64,000 bases of DNA from Hyphomicrobium sp. LHD-15 (GTDB taxonomy: Bacteria; Pseudomonadota; Alphaproteobacteria; Rhizobiales; Hyphomicrobiaceae): the NCBI RefSeq assembly GCF_031157355.1, contig NZ_JAVIFT010000004.1:124001-188000 (forward strand), in the 5' to 3' direction. A program made the translations under genes and the position numbers. Within the stretch, counting starts at the first letter, position 1. Each line of letters starts with the position of its first letter. Of the stretch, positions 59,301-64,000 are shown in pieces. A model generated the notes under the pieces. That model did no database searches. It was not told where the DNA came from and saw nothing but the letters and a program-made list of their open reading frames with translations.

Positions 59301-62300
59301 TGGAAACTGCCGTTGCGAGCGTGATCTTGTCGGCGCCCGTTCCGCCGATCACCGTCTCGATGTTGGCAAGCGTACCCGTGTTGGCGAAGTTGCCGAGGGT
59401 CAGGGTGTCCGATCCCGAGGCGAGATCGATCGATCCCGTGAAGGCCGCCCCGAGCGTGATTGTATCAGCATCAGAGCCGCCAGAGATGGTTTCCGCGCTC
59501 AGAATGGTTGCTGTGTTTGCAAAGTCTCCGAGCGTCAGCGTATCTGCGCCGGAGCCCAAATTGAGCGATCCGTTGGAGAGCTGGCTGGCAATCGTGATCG
59601 TATCGACGCCATTGCCGAACACGAGCGTTTCAACGTTGGCAACCGTGGCGGTGTTGGCCGAGTTGCTGAATACCAGGGTGTCGGCGCCGCTTCCAAGATC
59701 GATAGAGCCCTTGGAGATGCCGGCAGACAAGGTGATGGTGTCGGCTCCAGAACCGCCGATGATCGTCTCGACGTTCGCGAGCGTCGCGCTATTGGCGAAG
59801 TCGCCGAATGTGACCTGGTCGTTTCCTTGCGACAGGTCGATCGATCCGTTCGAAAGCGCGGTCACAAAGGTGAGCGTGTCGGCGCCCGAGGCACCCACGA
59901 CTTGCTCGACATTCGACAGGCTGCCGGTATTGGTTGCCGCTTTCGCAAGGGTCAACGTGTCGATGCCTGCACCCAGATTGATCGAGTGCGCGGTCGTCAG
60001 CGCCGTTCCAAGCGTCACCGTATCGGCGAGAGATCCGCCGACAAGAGTTTCCGTTCCGCTGACAGTGACGGTGTTGGCGAAGTTTCCGAGGGTCAGGCTG
60101 TCGCTGCCGTCGCCGAGATTGATATCGCCGTTGGAAATCGCGGTCGCGATCGAGATGGTGTCCGCGTCAGTTCCGCCGACCACGATCTCCACGTTCGACA
60201 GGGAGCCCGAGTTCGCAACGTCCGCAAGGATCAACTTGTCGGTTCCAGCGCCGAGATCGATGCTGGCCGATGAAACGAGGGCCGCTCCCAGCGTGATCGT
60301 ATCGGCACCGCCGACGCCGATCAGTGTTTCGACGTTCGATACGGTTGCGGAGTTCGCGAAGTTGGCGAGCGTCAGCTTGTCTGCGCCGGCGCCGAGATCG
60401 ACCGAGCCCTTGGACAGGGCAGACGTCAGGGTGATCACGTCGGAGCTCGACCCGCCCGAGACCGTTTCGATGCTCGTGAGCGTGGCGCTATTGGCGAAGT
60501 CTCCGAAGCTTACCTTGTCGTTGCCGCCGTTCAGGTTGATCGATCCGTTCGATACCTGTTGCGAGAAATGAACCTCGTCGTTTCCGGCGCCACTGATCAG
60601 CACCTCCACGTTGGCAAGCGAGACCACGTTGGACGTGTTCGCCAGGGTCAGCGTATCCACACCGCCGCCGAGATCGATAGATGCCCCGCTGGTTGCGCCC
60701 GAAAGCGTCACCGTATCCTTGAGCGAGCCGCCGATCAGCGTCTCCACTCCCGAGATGCTCAGGCTGTTTTCGAAGTTGCCGAGCGTCAGCGTGTCGCTAC
60801 CGGAGCCGAGGTCTACGGATCCCTTCATCTGGGTGCTCAACGTCACCGTATCGGCAGCGCTGCCGCCGATCAGCGTTTCGACGTTCGAGATGCTGCCTTC
60901 GTTCGCGACGTTTCCAAGCGACAGCGTATCGGATCCCTTGCCGAGATCGATCACGGTCGACGTCGTCAGCGCGGACTCCAGCTTGATGGTATCGTTGCCG
61001 GTTCCACCCGTCACCGTCTCGATGCCGGACAGCGTCGCACTGTTTGCAAAGTTGTCGAGAATGAGCTTGTCGGTGCCTGCGCCAAGGTCAATCGATGCTT
61101 TCGCCGCGACACCTACAAGCGTTACGGTATCCGAGCCGCTTCCGCCGACGATCGTTTCAACGCCCGAGAAGCTTCCGGTATTGGTGAAGTCACCCAGTGT
61201 TACCTTGTCTTGACCCAGGCCAAGATCGACAACACCGCCTGACAGCGCCGTCGTGATCGTTATCGAGTCCGCGCCGGCCGCGCCGGTGATTGTCTCGACA
61301 TTCGCGATGGAGCCCGCGTTGGTGAAGTTAGCCAGGAACAGCTTGTCCTTGCCGGCACCCAGATCAATCGTCTGAGCGGACGTGAGTCCAGCGCCGAGAG
61401 TTACGGTATCCGCCAGGCTACCACCGAGCAGGCTCTCGACGTTCGAAACCGTCAATGTGTTGTTGAAGTCGCCGAGCTTGAGAGTATCGGTTCCGCCAGC
61501 AAGATCAATCGACCCCTTGGAAACGATTGCTGCAAACGTCAGCGTATCCGACCCACTGCCGCCAATGATGGTCTCGACGTTTGAAACGGACCCTTCGTTG
61601 GTGAAGTCGCCCAGCGTCAACTTATCAGCGCCGGCGCCAAGATTTACGTTCGTAGAAGTTGTCAGGGCCGATCCGAGCGAGATGTTGTCGACACCCGAAC
61701 CGCCAACAATCGATTCAGCGTTCGATACGGTGGCGGTGTTCGCGATGTTTCCGAACGTAATCTTGTCGCTGCCAGCACCCAGGTCGAACGAGGCTTTGAC
61801 TGCGGATCCGCTGATCGTGATGGTGTTGTTGCCGGAGCCACCAACCAGCGTCTCAACGTTGGCAAGCGTTGCGACGTTTGCGAAGTCGCCGAGCGTCAGC
61901 TTGTCGTTACCCGCTCCGAGATCCACCGAGCCGTTCGACAGCAACGTGGTGATCGTGATCGAATCCGCGCCGCCCAAACCGACGATCGTCTCGACATTCG
62001 CCACCGATCCGGCGTTGGCGAATGCACCAAGATTTAACTTGTCCTTGCCGCCGCCCAAATCGATGGTTTGAGCAGACGTCAGAATGGCGCCCAGAGTTAC
62101 GGTGTCAGTCTGGCTACCGCCGAGCAGGCTTTCGACGTTCGACACCGACAGGGTGTTCGCGAAATCGCCAAGCTTGATCGTGTCGGTACCCGCGCCGAGG
62201 TCGATGGACCCCTTCGACACGACGGCGGAGAACGTCAGCGTATCGGCAAGGCTGCCGCCGACAATTGTCTCAACGTTTGCAACCGAGCCTTCGTTTACGA

Positions 62301-64000
62301 AATTTCCGAGCGTCAGCTCGTCCGAGCCCTTGCCGAGATCGACATTGGTCGCCGTGGTCAGAGCCGAGGCAAGGGTGATCTTATCGACGCCTGCGCCGCC
62401 GACAACCGATTCGGCGTTGGCGACCGTTGCCGTGTTACCCGAGCTTCCGAATATGATCTTGTCGTTGCCAGCGCCGAGGTCCAACGAGGCTTTCACCGCC
62501 GACCCACCGAGCGTGATCGTGTTACTTCCCGATCCGCCGATGAAAGTTTCGACGTTCGAAATCGTCGCGACGTTGGCGAAATCGCCCAACGTCAGCTTGT
62601 CCTTGCCACCGCCGAGATCGATGGAGCCGTTCGACAGAAGCGTCGTGATGGTGATCGAATCGTCACCGGCGGCGCCGGTGATCGTTTCGACGTTGGCGAT
62701 CGAGCCCGCGTTGGCAAAGTTGCCGAGCACGAGCTTGTCCTTGCCGCCCGCGAGATCGATGGTCTGAGCAGAGGTTAGGATTGCGCCGAGCACGACGGTA
62801 TCGGCCGCGCTGCCGCCAAGCACGCTTTCGACGTTCGAGATGCTCAGATTGTTTGCGAAATCGCCGAGCTTGATGGTGTCGTTGCCGGCAGCGAGATCAA
62901 TAGACGCCTTCGCGACGAGAGCTGCAAAGGTCAGCGTGTCCGAGTTGCTGCCGCCTACGATCACTTCGACGTTCGAGACAGAACCTTCGTTGACGAAGTT
63001 GCCGAGGATCAACTTGTCGTTGCCGCCGCCCAGATCGACGTTGGTCGATGTCGTGAGCGCCGTGTTGAGCGTCACGGTATCGACGCCGGATCCACCGACG
63101 ATCGATTCGGTGTTTGCAACCGTAACCGTGTTGACCTTGTTGGCCAGAACCAGCTTGTCGGCGCCGTCGCCGAGATCAATCGAGCCATTGACCAGGCCCG
63201 ACGAGACCGTGATCGTATTGTTCCCAGAGCCGCCGATCACCGTTTCGATGTTGGCGACTGTCATCGCATCCGGGCCCGCGCCGGAGAAGGTAATCGAGTC
63301 CAGTCCCACGCCGAGGTCGACAAACCCGTTCGAAACCACGGTCGCAAAGGTGATGGTGTCTGCGCCTGTGCCCGCAACCAGGCTTTCGACGTTGGCAATC
63401 GAGCCAGCGTTGGCAAAGTTGCCAAGCACCAGCTTGTCCTTGCCGCCGCCGAGGTCGATGCTCTGAGCAGACGTCAGCGCCGCACCGAGCGTCACCGTAT
63501 CCGTGCTGCTACCGCCCAGCAGGCTTTCGATGTTCGAAATGCTCAGCGTGTTCGCAAAATCGCCGAGCTTGATGGTGTCGCTGCCTCCGGCGAGATCGAT
63601 CGATCCCTTCGCGATGGCCGCTCCAAAGCTCAGGGTGTCTGCGCCGCTGCCGCCGACGATCGTCTCGACGTTCGAGACCGAGCCTTCGTTGGTGAAGTTT
63701 CCAAGATATAGCGTATCTTTGCCGGCGCCGAGGTTGACACTGGTCGATGTCGTGAGCGCCGAGGCGAGCGTCACCGTATCAACGCCGGATCCGCTAACGA
63801 TGGTCTCCGCGTTGGCAATGGTGGCCGTGTTGGTGCCATTGCCAAGCGTAAGACTGTCAAGACCGGCGCCGAGATCGATCGATCCCTTGGACGCCGCCGA
63901 TGTCAACGTCAGGACGTCGCTCGATGAGCCGCCGATCAGCGTTTCGACGTTCGCGACGCTACCCGTGTTGGCAAAATCGCCGAGAATGAGCTTGTCGCTT
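47356..64000 (-). CDS. Giant tandem-repeat RTX-like surface protein, N-terminus beyond window
   Basis: At least 5,547 residues are visible in one uninterrupted frame that runs off the right edge. Nearly all of it is tandem units of 46-48 residues, each with two nonapeptide-like turns, GGSGADTIT and LGAGSDKLTLG, separated by NVETI-type and SNGSID-type strands, consistent with a beta-solenoid or beta-roll. One typical unit has 12 Ser/Thr and a net negative charge; I see no Cys. The C-terminal about 180 residues change character: HIRGGGGIDHVTGGTGADTF is a true RTX-like nonapeptide run, followed by GGFIYQQDTGELYYSANGD and an end in FTKFLDV, as in type I secretion substrates. It is probably exported by a type I system (not in the window), binds calcium, and coats or adheres the cell. 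No enzyme domain is visible. Confidence 0.9.
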   Translation of the reverse strand, partial: SDKLILGDFANTGSVANVETLIGGSSSDVLTLTSAASKGSIDLGAGLDSLTLGNGTNTATIANAETIVSGSGVDTVTLASALTTSTSVNLGAGKDTLYLGNFTNEGSVSNVETIVGGSGADTLSFGAAIAKGSIDLAGGSDTIKLGDFANTLSISNIESLLGGSSTDTVTLGAALTSAQSIDLGGGKDKLVLGNFANAGSIANVESLVAGTGADTITFATVVSNGFVDLGVGLDSITFSGAGPDAMTVANIETVIGGSGNNTITVSSGLVNGSIDLGDGADKLVLANKVNTVTVANTESIVGGSGVDTVTLNTALTTSTNVDLGGGNDKLILGNFVNEGSVSNVEVIVGGSNSDTLTFAALVAKASIDLAAGNDTIKLGDFANNLSISNVESVLGGSAADTVVLGAILTSAQTIDLAGGKDKLVLGNFANAGSIANVETITGAAGDDSITITTLLSNGSIDLGGGKDKLTLGDFANVATISNVETFIGGSGSNTITLGGSAVKASLDLGAGNDKIIFGSSGNTATVANAESVVGGAGVDKITLASALTTATNVDLGKGSDELTLGNFVNEGSVANVETIVGGSLADTLTFSAVVSKGSIDLGAGTDTIKLGDFANTLSVSNVESLLGGSQTDTVTLGAILTSAQTIDLGGGKDKLNLGAFANAGSVANVETIVGLGGADSITITTLLSNGSVDLGAGNDKLTLGDFANVATLANVETLVGGSGNNTITISGSAVKASFDLGAGSDKITFGNIANTATVSNAESIVGGSGVDNISLGSALTTSTNVNLGAGADKLTLGDFTNEGSVSNVETIIGGSGSDTLTFAAIVSKGSIDLAGGTDTLKLGDFNNTLTVSNVESLLGGSLADTVTLGAGLTSAQTIDLGAGKDKLFLANFTNAGSIANVETITGAAGADSITITTALSGGVVDLGLGQDKVTLGDFTNTGSFSGVETIVGGSGSDTVTLVGVAAKASIDLGAGTDKLILDNFANSATLSGIETVTGGTGNDTIKLESALTTSTVIDLGKGSDTLSLGNVANEGSISNVETLIGGSAADTVTLSTQMKGSVDLGSGSDTLTLGNFENSLSISGVETLIGGSLKDTVTLSGATSGASIDLGGGVDTLTLANTSNVVSLANVEVLISGAGNDEVHFSQQVSNGSINLNGGNDKVSFGDFANSATLTSIETVSGGSSSDVITLTSALSKGSVDLGAGADKLTLANFANSATVSNVETLIGVGGADTITLGAALVSSASIDLGAGTDKLILADVANSGSLSNVEIVVGGTDADTISIATAISNGDINLGDGSDSLTLGNFANTVTVSGTETLVGGSLADTVTLGTALTTAHSINLGAGIDTLTLAKAATNTGSLSNVEQVVGASGADTLTFVTALSNGSIDLSQGNDQVTFGDFANSATLANVETIIGGSGADTITLSAGISKGSIDLGSGADTLVFSNSANTATVANVETLVFGNGVDTITIASQLSNGSLNLGSGADTLTLGDFANTATILSAETISGGSDADTITLGAAFTGSIDLASGSDTLTLGNFANTGTLANIETVIGGTGADKITLATAVSNASFDLGAGVDSLTLKSVANVASVSNVETIVGGTGADTITLGSALTTAHNIDLGVGNDKLILGDFVNNGSVSLIETVIGGSAADTITFKTIATGSVDLGSGADKLILGNFANKVTVSNVESIVGNASADTVTLGSQATGVAVDLGSGGDTLILGNFVNDVTVSNTETVTGGSDADTVTLATQISKGSVDLGAGADKLTLGNFVNTATISNVESLVGGTSSDAITLGAAITSSTLIDLEAGADTLTLGNFVNSGSVSNVETLFGGSLADSITFATQVSNASVDLLAGADKITLGDFDNTLTVSNIETIVGGSAADKVVIATAVSAGSIDLASGSDSLTLGNFANTATISNVESLTTGSGADTITLGAQASDASINLGAGNDTLTLGNFANTATVANVETIVGGTDADVITIATLLSKADINLGAGVDALTLGNFANVATVTNVESLTGGTGADTITLANALTTSHSIDLGLGSNKLILGDFANTGTVGSVESLVGGTDADTITLSTQVSHGSVDLGSGADKLTLGDVVNALTVSNVETIIGGLDNDTVTTATLLSNASVNLGGGIDKLTLGNFANTATVSNVETLIGGSDADHITIGAILEVGNSVDLGVGADTLTLGDFTNAGSISNVETIIGGSSSDEIVITSQLSGASVNLGAGVDSLTLGNFANTATISNVESIVGGSGADTLTIATQVSEGTVNLGAGNDTVNLGDFANTVTFSNVETINGGSAADTVTIATALSNALVNLGSGSDTLTLADVANTATIQNVESIIGGSAADVITLGTLISNGSIDLANGADKLTLGDFANVVSVSNIETVAGGSANDTVTLSEALTGSHKIDLGVGVDKLILSDLSNAGSVSNVESIVGGTDSDAITFATAVSNGSVDLGDGTDTLTLGNFVNVVTASNAETILGGSSADTVTLGALASDVSIDLGVGADTLTLGNFANVVTISRTETIVGGSANDTVTIGSALTGSISIDLGSGSDKLTLGDFTNVGSVSNVETLIGGAGNDEITYRTQISNGSIDLGAGNDKLTLGDFANSVSVSGFETLIGGSVADTVTVMGALSGGEVIDLGAGNDKITFSDGGNTATVVNIETVIGGADSDSITINGGLAKGSVDLGAGIDTLTLGDAANTLSVENVESIVGGSAADTVTLMSVASDASFDLGAGTDKLTLGDFANTATVANVETLAAGSGADTITLASAVAATGSINLGAGSDKLILGDYANAGTISNVETIIGGIDSDTISIGTQASNASIDLGESEDKITFGNFANTATLSNVESVVGGTGVDTLTVATALSITADINLGAGNDKLTLGDFANAGTITNVETIIGGADVDSLTLGSSLATSSSIDLGSGADTLTLANLTNTGSVFNVETVIGGSVNDTITIGTQISDGYIDLGAGSDKLTLGDFANTVTVAYTETITGGSSTDNVVLASAIGNKNVIDLGAGNDKLTLGEFVNTGSISNVETLIGGSDTDTISYSAAASNASVDLGGGDDTVNFGNFDNTASVSNVETITAGTGADTITISTALSIAASIDLKTGLDKLVLGDFANTATVSNVETLIGGSSSDTISLGAALTNGSIDLGAGNDSLTLANSANSGTVANVESILGGSTADVITVSTQLSNANIDLGAGNDALTLGDFANTGTITNVETIVAGSGNDTLTLGSLLNKAALDFGSGNDKVILGDFANIVSISNIETIVGGGLSDTVTLSGQASNTLVDLGADIDKLTLGNFANTLTVSNVESLIGGTDSDTVTIGALLDNGSTIDLGAGNDKVTLGDFANIVTIANVETIIGGSVADNVTLSKALTTSNSIDLGAGIDTLTLANVANTGSISNVERIYGNANIDTITLTSQISNGEIDLGAGADQLAFGDFTNNATVLNVETIGGGSGADTITIATAASNASINLGAGSDKLILSDLANKLTVASVETLIGGADIDTVTFGDQLSGASINLGSSFDTLILGDFANTGTLSNVESVVGGSGADTIALATLANDVYVNLGAGLDKLTLGDFSNRVSVAGVETVLGGTGADSVTLTAALVSSNSIDLGVGNDTLTLGNFANEGSVSNVETVLGGSGIDKITFATVISKGSVDLGNGSDTAILGDFANVVTFSNVESVLGGSLGDTVTFGTALSNAAIDLGAGTDTVTLGSLVNTATISNVESIVGGSSSDTITLGSALAATDVVNLGAGSDKLTLGDFANAGTVSNVETIVGGSGADTITIGAAISGGSVDLGAGANKLTLGNFTNSVTVANVGTVVGGSAADSVTLATALTASDSIDLDAGSDKLTLGNFTNTGSVSNVETLIGGSGSDTITFDTILSKGNIDLGAGSDKVTLGDFANTATISNVETIAGGSDDDTIQISGGVTNASIDLGAGSDKLTFGTTHANIATISGVESLVGGGGNDTITLSGALTGSNSVNLGSGDDTLVLANAANTGTVSNVETLIGGTGADTITINTLLGNALISLGAGSDKVELGDYANSATITDVETIVGGSAADTITLGSALTATDSIDLGSGNDRLTLGDFANTGSISNVEILVGGTGADVITVVTQLSNGNINLGVGIDSVTLGDFANTATISNVESLLGGSVNDTITISTQLVDAVIDLGDGTDKLTLATANNTATISNVESLLGGGSVDIITLGSALTSSSEVNLNGGQDSLTLANVANAGTVSNVETLIGGSDADTITVATQLKGVISLGAGADKITLGDFANTVTISGTETIVGGSATDTITLASAITSSDSIDLGSGADTIKLADVVNTGSLSNIETITGGADSDTLTVLTQLSNGSVDLGEGIDSLTLGDFANTVTISNAESVLGGSAADTITLKAAASNAVIDLGSGADTLTLGNFVNVATLAGVETVIGGSNTDTIAFTAQISNGSIDLGALSDSLTFGNFANTATVGNTETIIGGSGADTITISTVITKGVIDLGDGTDKLVLGDFNNTATISNVETLTGGSLADTITLGAALTSSSLVDLGAGLDKLTLGDFANTGSVSNIETLVGGADSDTITFATQVSNATINLSGGSDSLTLGNFANTATISNAESVLGGSLADTITLGVATSETVIDLGSGSDTLTLGNFINDLTVAGVETLVGGSLADTVTLGSALVSSNSIDLGAGKDTVKLGDFANTGSLTNVETVIGGTGADTITLATAASSGSIDLADGADKLTLGDFTNSATVANIETLVGGSGADTITLAAALNASDSINLGAGNDKLTLANVVNTGSLSNVETIVGGADTDTITLSTQASNASVDLGAGIDALTFGNFANTATVSNAESILGGSTTDTITLGVAVSEATIDLGSGNDTLTLGGSGNVATVSNVETLIGASGSDTITLGSALVSSNSVDLGAGSDVLRLGDYANTGSISNVETLIGGALADTITINGIVSKGSIDLGDGADTLTLGDFANVATISQVETLIGGSANDTITLSTALAATDLVNLGAGSDKLVLGDAANLGSVANVETVTSGSDSDSITITTQASNALIDLGAGYDSVTFGNFANVATVNNVESVLGGSAADTVTFGTVASQVTIDLGAGADTLTFANYTNSATVSNVETVIGGTGIDTLTFASQVSNGSVDLGAGNDTLTLADYANTLTVSNVETIVAGADADTITIATLISKGTINLGDGADKLTLGNFANVVSVSNVETLIGGSDADTITLTSAIVDGSFDLGAGIDSLKFGSFTNSATVSNVESIGGGANVDTITLGSALTTAMSIDLGAGTDSLSLGNFTNTGTVTSVESLLGNAGSDTITFASQVNGGTIDLAGGSDKLTFGNFANTATISNVETIVGGTGVDTITLGSQASNTSIDLGSGIDKLTLGDYNNTISVANAETVIGGAGADTITVTAGTGHIRGGGGIDHVTGGTGADTFVFDQNSTGSYMKVMNMGTGSDRIGLDTDNSSTVNGNTYDTTGALTNNGNIKAVANQGALLSTTLSTGGKGGFIYQQDTGELYYSANGDFTSGGTLVGVITSDGSTPWTYDFTKFLDV
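47811..64000. repeat. About 115 tandem units of about 138-144 bp
   Basis: The coding repeats of the giant protein. The unit is recognisable at DNA level on the plus strand through recurring TTGGCGAAGT and GTCTCGACGTT-type blocks. The units are diverged from one another rather than identical. The count is estimated from total length divided by unit length. Confidence 0.85.
60850..64000. repeat. Higher-order repeat: blocks of five units, period about 696-699 bp
   Basis: In the visible N-terminal part the units recur in the same five-type order at least four times: type 1 with LTTSTxxxLG and NEGSVS, type 2 with SKGSIDLAGG and FANTLS, type 3 with LTSAQTIDLGGGKDKL and FANAGS, type 4 with TTLLSNGS, type 5 with AVKASxDLG. 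Matching sites (AGCTTGTCCT-type) fall at 62036, 62732 and 63431, giving 696 and 699 bases. The order fades towards lower coordinates. Confidence 0.85.

Noticed and set aside
63904-63906. TTG as the start codon of the giant protein
   Set aside because: The same frame remains open to the window edge and upstream residues (SDKLILGDFANTG) continue the repeat pattern, so the true start lies outside.
47811-64000. CRISPR-like or satellite array
   Set aside because: The repeats are about 140 bases, diverged, in frame and entirely coding, with no constant repeat and unique spacer pattern.

Overview
The window looks like chromosome from a GC-rich alphaproteobacterium, probably of the Hyphomicrobiales. 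This rests on the high GC content, the mix of ATG, GTG and TTG starts, and the gene content; no rRNA, tRNA or species marker is present to fix it further.

Layout. (1) 1-692: the end of a molybdate transporter permease gene, running off the left edge. (2) About 0.9-36.2 kb: a large surface-polysaccharide locus of the ABC-transporter-exported O-antigen type. It holds the initiating sugar-1-phosphate transferase (879-1877) with a WbpV-like reductase and, about 30 kb away, the matching WbpM-like dehydratase (33090-35039); uronic acid epimerase plus AsnB-like amidotransferase; Gmd/Rmd for GDP-D-rhamnose; six GT4 genes, one of them with two GT4 domains; a lipid-linked-sugar cassette (GT2, flippase-like protein, GT-C-like membrane protein); seven SAM-dependent methyltransferase-like genes; the Wzm/Wzt exporter, whose ATPase carries a C-terminal glycan-binding domain; and KdsD for Kdo. 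(3) 36.3-38.4 kb: CheY, CheB and a small LuxR-type regulator. (4) 38.4-64.0 kb, all on the minus strand: two giant genes and one smaller one.

Region 4 is the most unusual. A protein with at least 5,547 residues visible (its N-terminus lies beyond the right edge) is built of roughly 115 tandem units of about 46 residues and ends in an RTX-like type I secretion tail. Its left part in genome coordinates (the C-terminal end) is followed by a good intrinsic terminator, then a CmcI-like methyltransferase gene, then a 2,562-residue protein that concatenates four TPR plus O-GlcNAc-transferase-like (GT41/SPINDLY-type) modules. The first and third catalytic modules are almost identical at DNA level (about 1.3 kb, offset 3,669 bp), which points to recent duplication or gene conversion. 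I infer, without proof, that the four-headed glycosyltransferase may modify the giant repetitive surface protein, by analogy with GT41 enzymes encoded beside adhesins such as HMW1C/HMW1.

In the polysaccharide region the parts fit one picture: an undecaprenyl-linked primer is made, D-rhamnose-containing chains are grown by GT4 enzymes, ends are modified (methylation is likely), Wzt recognises the chain and Wzm exports it. Uronamide and side-group decorations are plausible additions.
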